From positions 1-37,740 of the forward strand of contig NZ_LJIC01000056.1 in NCBI RefSeq assembly GCF_001295845.1: a DNA stretch of 37,740 bases. The letters are read 5' to 3'. Positions 8,495 through 19,560 of this stretch are shown piece after piece (the first letter of the stretch is position 1; the number at the start of each line of letters is the position of its first letter). Under the pieces are notes generated by a model that had not been told where the DNA came from, made no database searches, and saw only the letters and a list, made by a program, of their open reading frames with translations. The position numbers were made by a program, and so were the translations under genes. Source of the DNA: Rhodopseudomonas sp. AAP120. GTDB taxonomy: Bacteria > Pseudomonadota > Alphaproteobacteria > Rhizobiales > Xanthobacteraceae.

Positions 8495-8962
8495 ATGACC
8501 GTCCCGGTGACCATCCGCATTCAGGAAGCCGATTTCGACATCGCCGCCGAGATCAAGGCGATGACCGCCGGCCGCGTCGATATCGGCGCGGTGGTGAGCT
8601 TCAGCGGCATCTGCCGCGGCGCCGATGACGGCAACGACGTCGCGGCGCTGACGCTCGAGCACTATCCCGGGATGGCCGAGGAGGAGATCGGCCGCCACGC
8701 CGCCGAGGCGGTGAAGCGCTGGCCGGTGACCGGCCTGACCATCATCCACCGCGTCGGCCGGCTGCTACCGGGCGACAACATCGTGCTGGTGCTGGCCGCC
8801 TCCGCACATCGCCAGGCGGCGTTCGCGGCGGCCGAATTCCTGATGGATTATCTCAAGGCCAGCGCGCCGTTCTGGAAGCGCGAGGAGCGCGACGGCGAGA
8901 CGCGCTGGGTCGAGGCGCACGACCGCGACGATGCGGCCGCCGCGCGATGGGGCAAGGATTGA
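8495..8962 (+). CDS. moaE: Molybdopterin synthase catalytic subunit MoaE
   Basis: 155 residues. MoaE converts cyclic pyranopterin monophosphate (precursor Z) to molybdopterin with sulfur from MoaD. The family signatures are present: GAVVSFSGICRG, LEHYPGMAE, IIHRVGRLLPGDNIVLV and the active-site lysines in DYLKASAPFWKRE. The stop codon shares one base with the prmB start (TGATG). The C-terminal 20 residues are acidic and variable. Together with moaD it implies molybdenum cofactor synthesis; no molybdoenzyme is encoded in the window. Confidence 0.96.
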   Translation: MTVPVTIRIQEADFDIAAEIKAMTAGRVDIGAVVSFSGICRGADDGNDVAALTLEHYPGMAEEEIGRHAAEAVKRWPVTGLTIIHRVGRLLPGDNIVLVLAASAHRQAAFAAAEFLMDYLKASAPFWKREERDGETRWVEAHDRDDAAAARWGKD

Positions 8963-10026
8963 TGGCGAAGACGACCAAGGCGAAGACCGCGAAAGCCAAA
9001 GCTCCGCAAACAAAAGCGGCGAAAGCCCGACCGGCGACTGGGAAAAAGAAGCCGGCCGCGCGCGACAAGCGCCCGGCGAAACGCCGCGCCGCAATCGAGA
9101 TGCCGCTTGTGCTCGAACACGACACGTTCGCCGTCGCACCAGGCGAACTCGTCACCGTGCTCGATTTCCTGCGCTTTGCCGTCAGCCGCTTCGCCGAAGC
9201 CGGCGTGGTGTTCGCGCACGGCACCACCGATCCGATCGCCGAAGCCGCCTTCCTGATCGGCGAGGCGCTGCATCTGCATCCCGATCAGTTCGAGATGTTC
9301 GCCACGGCGCGCGTCACCCTCGACGAAGCCGAAGTGATCCTCGATCTGATCGCCGCTCGCATCGCGACGCGGCTGCCGTCCGCCTATCTGGTCAACAAGA
9401 TCTACATGCGCGGCGTGCCGTTCTATGTCGACGAGCGGGTGATCGTGCCGCGCTCCTTCATCGGCGAACTGCTCGATACGCATTTCGACGGCGGTGACAC
9501 CTCGCTGATCGGCGATCCGGCCGAGGTCGAGCGCGTGCTCGATCTGTGCACCGGCTCAGGCTGCCTCGCGATCCTCGCGGCCCGCGCCTTCCCGTTCGCG
9601 GCGATCGATGCGGTTGATCTGTCGACGGACGCGCTCGACGTCGCGGCCCGCAACGTCGCCGATCATCAGCTCCGTGACCGCATCACGCTGCACAATGGCG
9701 ACCTGTTCGCGCCGCTCGGCGACACCCGCTACGACCTGATCATCACCAACCCGCCTTATGTCGACGCCGAAGGCATGGACAATCTGCCGGAGGAATGCCT
9801 TGCCGAACCCGCGATGGCTTTCGACGGCGGCGACGACGGTCTCGACATCGTCCGCCGCATCCTGGCCGAAGCCAAGGATCACCTCACCGAGGCCGGTGGC
9901 CTGCTCTGCGAGATCGGCCGGGGGCGCGGCCTGATCGAGGCGGAATTCCCGCATCTGCCGCTGCTATGGCTCGACAGCGAAGACTCCGAGGGCGAAGTGT
10001 TCTGGATCGCCGCGGCGGATCTGTAA
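8962..10026 (+). CDS. prmB: Ribosomal protein L3 N5-glutamine methyltransferase PrmB
   Basis: 354 residues from the ATG at 8962, which overlaps the moaE stop; an ATG 15 nt upstream is possible but lies inside moaE. PrmB methylates a glutamine of ribosomal protein L3 using SAM. The SAM motif is LDLCTGSGCLAIL and the catalytic NPPY is at 263-266 (ITNPPYVDAEGM). The segment VPRSFIGELL replaces the RPETE of the release-factor enzyme PrmC and points to PrmB. The first 45 residues are a Lys/Ala-rich tail (KAKTAKAKAPQTKAAKA) that the E. coli enzyme lacks and that could bind RNA. Last gene of the pgsA-moaD-moaE-prmB group, convergent with the sulfatase gene 20 bp away. Confidence 0.94.
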   Translation: MAKTTKAKTAKAKAPQTKAAKARPATGKKKPAARDKRPAKRRAAIEMPLVLEHDTFAVAPGELVTVLDFLRFAVSRFAEAGVVFAHGTTDPIAEAAFLIGEALHLHPDQFEMFATARVTLDEAEVILDLIAARIATRLPSAYLVNKIYMRGVPFYVDERVIVPRSFIGELLDTHFDGGDTSLIGDPAEVERVLDLCTGSGCLAILAARAFPFAAIDAVDLSTDALDVAARNVADHQLRDRITLHNGDLFAPLGDTRYDLIITNPPYVDAEGMDNLPEECLAEPAMAFDGGDDGLDIVRRILAEAKDHLTEAGGLLCEIGRGRGLIEAEFPHLPLLWLDSEDSEGEVFWIAAADL

Positions 10027-10046
10027 GCGCCCGCGGCCTCACCACC

Positions 10047-12026
10047 CTACTCGATCTTCGCCTTTACCGGCTCGATCACTTCGAAATTCGGCGAGAACTC
10101 GTCGAACATGCCGAACAGTTCGCGCAGCTTCAGCGGATTGCCGGTGACCCACAGGTCACCGGTTGCGATCGCGCCGAGGAAGGTCCGCTGCTTCAGCGAG
10201 ATCGAGTCGAAGGTGGCGCGGTTGAGCGTGACCGAGACGTCGGGATTGTCGGACAGCCGGCCCGCCACATGGGTCAGCGCCGAGTTTTCCAGATTCATCG
10301 TGTAGGTCTGCTTCGGTTCGGTGAAGGTCCAGTTGACCACGATGTGCTTGCCCTCGGCCTTGGCGGCGTTGAGCCGCACCGCGAGGAAATCGAATGCCAG
10401 ATCGATCGACACGCCCTTGAGCATGTCGGGGCTGACGGTGACGGCGTCGGTCTTGATCAGCCCGCTGCGCAGCTCCTGCGCGCCGAGCAGATAGGCGTTG
10501 CGCCAGGTCGCCGCCTCGGCCTGGTAGCCGAGTTGCTCCAGTGCATCGGCGCCCAGTGCCCGCGCCTCCTTGTTGGACGGATCGGCGAACACCAGCTTGC
10601 TGGCGATCGTCGCAACCCAGCGATACTGCCCGGCCTTGTAATCGTCGCGGGCGCGCGCCAGCACCGCGGCGGCGCCGCCCATATAGTCGATCTCCTTTTT
10701 GGCTTCCTCGGCACGCGGCAGCGGATTGAGATCGGCCGGATTGCCGTCGTACCAGCCGAGATAGAACTGATACACCGCCTTGGCGTTGTGGCTGACCGAG
10801 CCGTAATAGCCGCGCGCGGCGAAATCACCGGCCAGCGACGGCGGCAGCGTCAGGCGCTCGGCGATCTCGGTCGGCGTCAGACCATAATTCAGCAGCCGCA
10901 CGCTCTGATCGTGAATGAACTTGTAGAGATCGCGCTGTTTCTTCAGATAGGAGACGACGCGGTCCCGCCCCCACACCGGCCAGTGATGCTGCGCGATCAC
11001 CACGTCGGTGCGGTCACCGTAGCGGTCGATCGCCTCGCCGATATATTTCGACCACAGCCGGCCGTCGCGGATCGCGGCGCCGCGGAGTGTGTAGAGATTG
11101 TGCAGCGTGTGCGTCGTATCCTCCGCCATGTTCAGCACCTTGAACTGCGGATAGTAGGAGATCATCTCGGACGGCGCCTCGGACTCCGGCACCAGCCGGA
11201 ACTCGATGTCGACGCCGTCGATGCGGCGGGTTTCGATTGCCTGCTTGATGGTGTCGTTGGGCGGGATCAGCGAGATCGCCCCCATCGCCAGCGCCTTGCC
11301 GAGACCGGCGTCGACCTGCCCCTTGTCGCCGACCGGCAGCGGCGCGCCGAACTGGAACTGCGCGCGCCGGCTCATCGCGTTGCCGGCGATGACGTTCTCG
11401 GCCACGGCGTGATCCATGAAGCCGTCGGGCGCGATCACCTTGACCTTGCCCGAAGCGGCATCCTCCGCGGTGATCAGCCCGCCCGCGCCGCCGAAATGAT
11501 CGACGTGGCTGTGGGTGTAGATCAACGCCACCACCGGCTTTTTCGGCCGGTGCTGATAGTACAGCTCGAGCGCCGCCTTGGCGGTCGGCACCGTCAGCGT
11601 GGTGTCGGTGACGATCAGGCCGGTGTCGCCCTCAACGATGGTGACGTTGGCGATATCGAGGCCGCGCACCTGATAGACGCGGTCGGTGACCTGAAACAGG
11701 CCGTTGGCGAGATTGAGCCGGGCCTGCCGCCAAAGGCTGGGATTGACGGTCGCCGACGGCTGCTCGGCGTTGAGGAAATCGTAGGGCTTGAGATTCCAGG
11801 CCGGGGCGCCGCCGAGCCCGCCGGCGACGACGCCGCCCGGCAGCGGCGCGATCAGGCCGCGCTGCGCGTCGTCGAGACCCGCGCGGTCGGCCAGCGGTAG
11901 CGTCTTGGCGAACGCCTCATTGGTGGCGCGGGTGGCCGGCTCGGCGTCGTTCGGCTGAGCCGCGGCGAATGACAAGGGTTGGGCCAGCAGCGCAACCACG
12001 GTGAGGCAGGCGGAGCGACGGATCAT
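10047..12026 (-). CDS. Exported alkyl sulfatase-like metallo-beta-lactamase protein (SdsA1/BDS1 family)
   Basis: 659 residues. A Sec signal peptide (about 1-24, LSFAAAQ) exports it. The metallo-beta-lactamase domain carries HSHVDH at 172-177 ([13 protein letters not shown]), the zinc-binding motif, followed by a helical dimerisation domain and a C-terminal SCP2-like domain (from about residue 525). This is the SdsA1/BDS1/YjcS architecture, enzymes that hydrolyse primary alkyl sulfates such as dodecyl sulfate to the alcohol and sulfate in the periplasm. Exact substrate is inferred from family only. It diverges from uvrB across about 200 bp; no neighbouring gene points to sulfate-ester use. Confidence 0.93.
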   Translation of the reverse strand: MIRRSACLTVVALLAQPLSFAAAQPNDAEPATRATNEAFAKTLPLADRAGLDDAQRGLIAPLPGGVVAGGLGGAPAWNLKPYDFLNAEQPSATVNPSLWRQARLNLANGLFQVTDRVYQVRGLDIANVTIVEGDTGLIVTDTTLTVPTAKAALELYYQHRPKKPVVALIYTHSHVDHFGGAGGLITAEDAASGKVKVIAPDGFMDHAVAENVIAGNAMSRRAQFQFGAPLPVGDKGQVDAGLGKALAMGAISLIPPNDTIKQAIETRRIDGVDIEFRLVPESEAPSEMISYYPQFKVLNMAEDTTHTLHNLYTLRGAAIRDGRLWSKYIGEAIDRYGDRTDVVIAQHHWPVWGRDRVVSYLKKQRDLYKFIHDQSVRLLNYGLTPTEIAERLTLPPSLAGDFAARGYYGSVSHNAKAVYQFYLGWYDGNPADLNPLPRAEEAKKEIDYMGGAAAVLARARDDYKAGQYRWVATIASKLVFADPSNKEARALGADALEQLGYQAEAATWRNAYLLGAQELRSGLIKTDAVTVSPDMLKGVSIDLAFDFLAVRLNAAKAEGKHIVVNWTFTEPKQTYTMNLENSALTHVAGRLSDNPDVSVTLNRATFDSISLKQRTFLGAIATGDLWVTGNPLKLRELFGMFDEFSPNFEVIEPVKAKIE

Positions 12027-12227
12027 GCGGGGCTCGTCGGGTCGGTGACGGAGGGGAACCGCAGCTTACGGTTCCGGCTCGCGAAGAAAAGGCTGCCTGA
12101 CGTATTTGCAACGCCATTCGTGCATCCGCTGCGATGCAGCGGAAATCGTCCCCGGCGGCCGATCCGGTCGTTACTTCCGCTCCGCGGCTCTTTCATCGCC
12201 CGGCGACTCTGCCCATATTCTCACGCG

Positions 12228-15257
<3,030 letters not shown>

Positions 15258-15278
15258 CTTCCTGTTGCCATCCTCAGC

Positions 15279-15296
15279 TGTAGCGCTTAAGCTACA
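15279..15296. promoter_or_regulatory. Inverted repeat upstream of toxin-antitoxin operon
   Basis: TGTAGCGCTTAAGCTACA: 6-bp arms TGTAGC/GCTACA, 16 bp before the toxin start. Position and symmetry fit an autoregulatory operator for the antitoxin. The same arms recur downstream of the operon at 15911-15920. Confidence 0.55.
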
Positions 15297-15311
15297 AAAG
15301 AGGGCGACCGG

Positions 15312-15617
15312 ATGCCGACGATCCGAAAGACACCCGAGTTCGAGCGCTGGCTCCGCCATCTGCGTGATCAAAGGGCTCGCGTTCGAATCTTGTTGAGGCT
15401 TGATCGGCTGGAACTCGGAAACCCGGGTGATGCGGCTCCGGTCGGAGAAGGCGTCAACGAACTTCGCATCCACTACGGGCCCGGCTATCGCGTCTACTTC
15501 GTCGAACGTGGTGCCACTTTGGTCGTTCTGCTTTGCGGCGGCGACAAGAGCTCACAGGCGGCCGACATCGCAGCAGCCAAGAAACTGGCGCGGGACTTGG
15601 AGGATACGACATGGTGA
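15312..15617 (+). CDS. RelE/HigB-type toxin (TIGR02683 family)
   Basis: 101 residues of the 'putative addiction module killer protein' group in the RelE/ParE superfamily. Recognisable blocks are TPEFERWLRHLRDQRARVRILLRL at the start, then GVNELRIHYGPGYRVYF and VVLLCGGDKSSQ, ending AKKLARDLE. Such toxins are ribosome-dependent mRNA interferases blocked by the cognate antitoxin. The order toxin then antitoxin is that of higBA-type modules. The coding ends overlap by 7 nt (antitoxin ATG at 15611), implying coupled translation. The start is the ATG at 15312 with AGAGGG upstream. GC content and codon use look a little more relaxed than in uvrB, consistent with an acquired module, but I have not measured it. 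Confidence 0.92.
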   Translation: MPTIRKTPEFERWLRHLRDQRARVRILLRLDRLELGNPGDAAPVGEGVNELRIHYGPGYRVYFVERGATLVVLLCGGDKSSQAADIAAAKKLARDLEDTTW

Positions 15618-15898
15618 GCACGACGCCTTTCGATGCTGCCGACTATCTCGATAATCCGGAAATGATCGCGGATTATCTGACCGAGGCATTCGAGTCCGAA
15701 GACCCTGCATTGATTACCAAAGCCATCGGTGCGGTCGCACGTGCCAAGGGGATGAGCGGCGTGGCGGAAGGCGCCGGCCTGTCCCGTGAGAACCTCTACC
15801 GGGCACTCGGCGGGGACGCCAAACCCGAGTTCGCAACCGTGCTGAAGGTGCTGCACGCGCTCGGCATCAGCCTGGTGGCGCAGCCGAAGGCGGCTTGA
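15611..15898 (+). CDS. HigA-type antitoxin (TIGR02684 family)
   Basis: 95 residues of the 'addiction module antidote protein' group. The N-terminal FDAADYLDNPEMIADYLTEAFE is the family hallmark. It is followed by a Cro/C1-type helix-turn-helix (KGMSGVAEGAGLSRENLYRALGG) and FATVLKVLHALGISL. It should neutralise the RelE-type toxin encoded just upstream and repress the operon by binding its promoter. The ATG at 15611 lies inside the 3' end of the toxin gene; longer in-frame starts read into toxin sequence and lack family similarity. Confidence 0.92.
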   Translation: MVSTTPFDAADYLDNPEMIADYLTEAFESEDPALITKAIGAVARAKGMSGVAEGAGLSRENLYRALGGDAKPEFATVLKVLHALGISLVAQPKAA

Positions 15899-15910
15899 AC
15901 GAGATCAGGG

Positions 15911-15932
15911 TGTAGCTACAGTCGTACGACTG
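15911..15932. promoter_or_regulatory. Double palindrome downstream of toxin-antitoxin operon
   Basis: TGTAGCTACA (15911-15920) abuts CAGTCGTACGACTG (15919-15932); both are perfect palindromes. The first shares its arms with the palindrome before the toxin. It lies between the convergent antitoxin and ferredoxin-like genes, with no T-run, so a protein-binding site or an insertion scar is as likely as a terminator. Confidence 0.5.
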
Positions 15933-15936
15933 GCGA

Positions 15937-16263
15937 TTATGCACCCCCGACGTCTATCAACACCCTCACGGCCTCCGCCGTCTCGCTCCGACTTCCTATC
16001 AGCACATATTCTTCACTAGCCAGTGTCGCCGCGCTTGCCGTAACCACCGCGCGCTTCGGGCAGATGCCGAGGCAGCTGGTGGTGACGAGTTTGGGGCGCC
16101 TGCCGCCCCGCGCAGCAGCTGCGCCTTTCAGTCCGGCTTTCAGCGCCTGCTTCAGCTTCTTGCCGCCGTCGATCTTGGACAGGCATTTGCCGCAGATCAG
16201 CACGGGGGGCGGGCGTTTTGGGCGGGCGATGATGAGCGAGGCTTTTGGGGGCATGATCGTCAT
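15937..16263 (-). CDS. (2Fe-2S) ferredoxin-like protein
   Basis: 108 residues. Four cysteines fall into two groups, CGKC near residue 24-27 and CLGIC near 65-69 (TTSCLGICPKRAVV). The second block matches thioredoxin-like ferredoxins, in which the motif CxxxCP precedes the final strand. The CxxC spacing of the first pair is tighter than in classical NuoE-like ferredoxins, so cluster binding is probable rather than certain. A Lys/Ala-rich basic insertion separates the two groups. There is no clear Shine-Dalgarno for the ATG at 16263; an in-frame ATG at 16254 is an alternative. Function unknown. Confidence 0.75.
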   Translation of the reverse strand: MTIMPPKASLIIARPKRPPPVLICGKCLSKIDGGKKLKQALKAGLKGAAAARGGRRPKLVTTSCLGICPKRAVVTASAATLASEEYVLIGSRSETAEAVRVLIDVGGA

Positions 16264-16282
16264 ATAGGGACGATCTGCGATC

Positions 16283-16364
16283 GTAGGATGGGTTGAGCGC
16301 AGCGAAACCCATCAAGCCCCATGCATCCGGGTGATGGGTTTCGCTTGCGCTCAGCCCATCCTAC
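16283..16364. repeat. Palindromic repeat, family E
   Basis: The left arm GTAGGATGGGTTGAGCGCAG continues into CGAAACCCATCA. The right arm, GTGATGGGTTTCGC...GCTCAGCCCATCCTAC, is its imperfect reverse complement. A one-arm copy lies at 16605-16637. Confidence 0.85.
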
Positions 16365-16381
16365 GAAGCAACGAGCATTCC

Positions 16382-16459
16382 GTCATTGCGAGGAGCGAAG
16401 CGACGAAGCAATCCAGCACAGCGCACGGAGCTGGATTGCTTCGCTACGCTCGCAATGAC
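16382..16459. repeat. Palindromic repeat, family B
   Basis: The arms begin GTCATTGCGAGGAGCGAAGC and end CGCTCGCAATGAC, and contain CGAAGCAATCCAGC / GCTGGATTGCTTCG around a 12-bp centre. A second copy with an extra insertion is at 34690-34804. Confidence 0.88.
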
Positions 16460-16549
16460 GAGGCGGCGCGTTTCGCAGGAAGCATCTACGAAGGCGGGAT
16501 GGCCGGGACCAGCCCGGCATGACGGCGTTGAGAGGTTCGAGGCAAACGA

Positions 16550-16578
16550 AAAGGGCGACGCTTGTGGCGCCGCCCTTT
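16550..16578. terminator. Probable bidirectional terminator downstream of thiolase gene
   Basis: AAAGGGCG and CGCCCTTT pair around CGC..GCG with one mismatch and a short loop. A/T-rich flanks exist on both sides. It lies 83 bp past the thiolase stop. Confidence 0.65.
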
Positions 16579-16604
16579 GTTATGACTTCAGCTCTGGCGC
16601 AGGG

Positions 16605-16637
16605 GTGATGGGTTTCGCTGCGCTCAACCCATCCTAC
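16605..16637. repeat. Half copy of palindromic repeat family E
   Basis: It matches the right arm of 16283-16364 (GTGATGGGTTTCGC, then GCGCTCAACCCATCCTAC) with a small deletion. The partner arm is absent. It is 23 bp beyond the thiolase stop codon. Confidence 0.8.
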
Positions 16638-16660
16638 GCGATCCTACGCGTCCCCTCGCC

Positions 16661-17914
16661 TCACACCCGCTCGATGATGATCGCCGGGGCCATGCCGCCG
16701 GCGGCGCACATCGTTACCAGGCCGCGCTTGAGGTTGCGGCGCTCGAGTTCGTCGAGCACGGTGCCGATCAGGATCGCGCCGGTGGCGCCGATCGGGTGGC
16801 CCAGCGCGATCGAGCCGCCGTTGACGTTGACCTTTTCACGGTCGAGGTCGAGGTCGCGGATGAACTTCTCGGCGACGACGGCGAAGGCTTCGTTGATCTC
16901 CCAGAGGTCGATGTCTTCCTTCTTGAGACCGGCCTTCTCCAGCACCTTCTTGGCGGCCGGCACCGGGGCGTTGAGCATCAGCGTCGGATCGTCGCCGATA
17001 TTGGCCATTGCGACGATCTTCGCCCGCGGCTTCAGACCGTGCTTGTCGGCGTACTGCTTCGACGTGAGCAGCACCGCGGCGGCGCCGTCGACCACGCCCG
17101 ACGAGTTACCGGCGTGGTGGACGTGCTTGATCTCGACGTCCGGGTACTTCTGGTTGATCAGCTTGCGATAGGTGGTGCCCTTATCGTCGAGCGGATAGTC
17201 GGCCATCGCGGTGAAGGCCGGCTTCAGCGCGGCGAGGCCTTCGGCCGTCGTCTCGGGGCGCGGATACTCGTCCTTCGCCAGCACGACGTTGCCGTCGTCG
17301 TCCTTGACCGGGACGATGCTCTTGTCGAAGCGGCCTTCCTTGATGGCAATCGCGGCGCGGCGCTGGCTCTCCAGCCCGAGCGCGTCGAGCGCCTCGCGGC
17401 TGATGCCTTCCATGGTGGCGATGGCGTCGCCGCAGATGCCCTGATGCGACTGCGGGTGCACCTTGGCGAGGCGGGCATTGCCCGAGCCCATGCCGAGCGG
17501 CGGCTTGCCGGCCGCCATGTCTTCGGCCGCCATCGCGGCGGTCAGCGACATCATCTCGGTGCCGCCGGCGATCACCACGTCTTCCATGCCGCTCATGATC
17601 TGCGCCGCCGCGAAGTTCACCGCGGTGATGCCGCCGCCGCAGAAGCGGTCGAGCGTGGTGCCGGAAGCCTTGATGTCGTAGCCGGCGTCGAGCGCCGCCA
17701 TGCGGCCGAGGTCGCCGCCCTGCTTGCCGCGCTGGGTCGAGGTCGACCAGATGATATCATCGACTTCCGCGGTGTTGAGCTTGTTGCGCTCGGCGATCGC
17801 TTTGAGCACGGTGGCGGCGAGATGTTGCGGATGCATGTCCGCCAGTTTGCCCTTGCCGACCTTGCCGATGCCGCGGGGGGTGCGGACAGCGTCGATGATG
17901 TAGGCGTCAGCCAT
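16661..17914 (-). CDS. Acetyl-CoA C-acetyltransferase (thiolase family)
   Basis: 417 residues. The thiolase catalytic set is present: nucleophile C92 (LDRFCGGGITAVN), the NEAFA motif, GGSIALGHPIGATGA with the catalytic histidine, and the C-terminal TMCAAGG cysteine. Thiolases condense two acetyl-CoA (synthetic type) or cleave 3-ketoacyl-CoA (degradative type). The sequence does not decide between them. FCGGG in place of the usual CGSG/CSSG marks a less common subgroup. GGGAG lies 8 nt before the ATG at 17914. It diverges from a Lys/Ala-rich protein gene over 190 bp. No other fatty-acid or polyhydroxybutyrate gene is adjacent. Confidence 0.93.
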   Translation of the reverse strand: MADAYIIDAVRTPRGIGKVGKGKLADMHPQHLAATVLKAIAERNKLNTAEVDDIIWSTSTQRGKQGGDLGRMAALDAGYDIKASGTTLDRFCGGGITAVNFAAAQIMSGMEDVVIAGGTEMMSLTAAMAAEDMAAGKPPLGMGSGNARLAKVHPQSHQGICGDAIATMEGISREALDALGLESQRRAAIAIKEGRFDKSIVPVKDDDGNVVLAKDEYPRPETTAEGLAALKPAFTAMADYPLDDKGTTYRKLINQKYPDVEIKHVHHAGNSSGVVDGAAAVLLTSKQYADKHGLKPRAKIVAMANIGDDPTLMLNAPVPAAKKVLEKAGLKKEDIDLWEINEAFAVVAEKFIRDLDLDREKVNVNGGSIALGHPIGATGAILIGTVLDELERRNLKRGLVTMCAAGGMAPAIIIERV

Positions 17915-18104
17915 TTCTTGTTCTCCCTGTTGTTGTCTGATTTATCGGGGTTGTTTGTCGGGGCTTGGCGGCGAGATTGTCCGAGCCGGCTGTGAAGTCA
18001 AGCCTTGTGCGCGGGGTGGCGAATTGCCATTCAGCGCCGGCACACGCATATTCCGCCGCGACGAATGTCCGGCGACTTCGAGACGAGTTTGGGGGACGAC
18101 AGGA

Positions 18105-18545
18105 ATGGCCGACGCCGATCTGGATGGCATCATCCGGCAGCTCGCGAAACAGCAGAACAAGACGCTCACCGGCGCGATCAAGGCGCGGCGCGACCACTAT
18201 CTCGGCCTCGCCGCCAAGGCGAAGGATGCCAGTGGCAAGGCCCGCGCCAAGGCACTCGCCCAGGCGGCGATGGAGCAGGGTCTCGCCGCGGCGAAGCGGC
18301 TGCAGGTCGCGGCCGACAACGCGGCCGACTCCTACGCGCGCGCGATGCGCAAGGCGGTCGAGATCGCGGCCGGCGAGGAAGCCTCCGCAGCCGCCAAGAC
18401 TGCGACGAAGACCGCGGCGAAGACGACCGCGAAGCCGGAGACCAAGGGCGCGGCCAAGAAGCCGTCGGGCGCAGCGGCGAAGGCCGCCAGCAAAGCAAAG
18501 CCGGCACCGAAATCCGCCGCCAAGCCGAAGGCTCGCAAGGCCTGA
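18105..18545 (+). CDS. Lys/Ala-rich protein with histone H1-like tail
   Basis: 146 residues. The first 90 form an Ala-rich amphipathic helical region (DLDGIIRQLAKQQNKTLTGAI, then MEQGLAAAKRLQVAADNAA). The last 50 are repeats of A/K/P (TKTAAKTTAKPETKGAAKK), like eukaryotic histone H1 and the bacterial AlgP and PhaF tails, which bind DNA without sequence specificity. I do not recognise a specific family. A nucleoid protein is the simplest reading; a PhaF-like phasin is an alternative because a thiolase gene diverges from it. The ATG at 18105 starts the helical part; upstream in-frame codons extend into the promoter region. Codon bias is strongly GC3, as in its neighbours. Confidence 0.75.
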   Translation: MADADLDGIIRQLAKQQNKTLTGAIKARRDHYLGLAAKAKDASGKARAKALAQAAMEQGLAAAKRLQVAADNAADSYARAMRKAVEIAAGEEASAAAKTATKTAAKTTAKPETKGAAKKPSGAAAKAASKAKPAPKSAAKPKARKA

Positions 18546-18945
18546 GCGATCGGGCGCCCGCCTGCCCCTCTGCCGTTTGATCGCGGATCGGCGAATCACC
18601 GAGGCTCGTCAGCAGAGCTGTCGGCTGGTCGCGGCCGTCTGGGGGCGGCGTAGGCGCATGGCAGCTCCCCGCGTCACGATGATCATTGCGGGGCGGGATA
18701 CGAAACGAGATCGTTCGTACACAAACGAGCCGTAAAAAGGGCTTGGCGGCGCCAATTGCCTTCCAGGTGGGCGTCAATGTGACCGCCCGACGATTGTGCA
18801 ATGCACAAAACCAGTTGCAATTGATTTACAATCTATCTAATTCGCCTGTCATTGGCGCAGCAAATCGCAAAGGGCACGGCGACGACGAAGTCGCCTCGGG
18901 TGCCGCTGGCTGATCGCAACCCAGTTTCACGTCCCGGAATCCTTC
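18546..18945. other. 400-bp intergenic region before the NTF2-like gene
   Basis: I see no convincing gene in either strand. The left half is GC-rich with a weak CCCCGC/GCGGGG inverted repeat (about 18668-18697). The right half is unusually AT-rich for this genome (18790-18845) and holds the palindrome at 18794-18808 and a likely promoter for the downstream gene. Confidence 0.5.
18794..18808. promoter_or_regulatory. Palindromic site TTGTGCAATGCACAA
   Basis: Perfect 6-bp arms TTGTGC/GCACAA around AAT, in an AT-rich stretch about 140 bp before the NTF2-like gene. The size and symmetry fit a dimeric repressor operator; the protein is unknown. Confidence 0.45.
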
Positions 18946-19377
18946 ATGACAGAGCACAATCTCTGGCGTTTCTCGCGTGCGTTGCATCGCGCCCTGAATG
19001 ATGGGCACCACAGCGAACTCGGCGAGATGATCGACGAGGACGTCGATTGGGCGATGTACGGTCCGATCGATATGTTTCCGTTTTTCGGCGCGCGGCACGG
19101 CAAGACGGCGGTTCTGGAGGTCTGCCGGCAGATCGCCGACAACATCCGCATCCATCGTTTCGACCGCGAAGCCATCATGCTCGGCGTTGATACTTCGGCG
19201 TCGATGATCCGCTACTCGTTGACGGCGATCGATACCAACAAGCCGATCAGCCTGCGGATGGCGCAGTTCGCGCAGTTCAGGCAGGGCAAGCTGGTCAACA
19301 TGCGGATTCTGATCGACACGTTCGACCTCGTCGAGCAGGCCCTCGGCCAGCCGATCAGCCTGCCGCGGATCGCCTGA
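18946..19377 (+). CDS. SnoaL/NTF2-like protein
   Basis: 143 residues with the cone-shaped NTF2-like fold pattern. An N-terminal helix (LWRFSRALHRALNDGHHSELGEMI) is followed by DEDVDWAMYGP, then GARHGKTAVLEVCRQIADN and antiparallel strands (SMIRYSLTAIDTNKPISLRMAQFAQFRQGKLVNMRIL). The WAMYG and GKTAVLE blocks match SnoaL-like/ketosteroid-isomerase-like proteins. A catalytic pair is not evident, so binding of a small ligand, or an unknown reaction, cannot be told apart. It is transcribed alone and closed by a terminator at 19378-19412. Confidence 0.82.
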   Translation: MTEHNLWRFSRALHRALNDGHHSELGEMIDEDVDWAMYGPIDMFPFFGARHGKTAVLEVCRQIADNIRIHRFDREAIMLGVDTSASMIRYSLTAIDTNKPISLRMAQFAQFRQGKLVNMRILIDTFDLVEQALGQPISLPRIA

Positions 19378-19412
19378 AAAAGCCGCGCCGAGCCGCCTCA
19401 GGCCCGGCTTTT
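19378..19412 (+). terminator. Intrinsic terminator of the NTF2-like gene
   Basis: AAAAGCCG (19378-19385) pairs with CGGCTTTT (19405-19412), ending in a short T-run one base past the stop codon. Confidence 0.7.
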
Positions 19413-19560
19413 AACGCCATGTTAGTGATTTCGACGAAACACCGGTCCCCTGCCGCAGATTGGCCGCGATGCTGTCAAATTGCGCTGCACTGGTGTTTCA
19501 CCAACTTGGCGTGCGGGGGACACACCGCGCTGCTCGACGCTCATGCAAAGGGAACAGCCG

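Noticed and set aside
9795-11900. Long plus-strand frame across the sulfatase gene
   Set aside because: It mirrors the alkylsulfatase codons; the minus-strand protein has signal peptide and HxHxDH motif.
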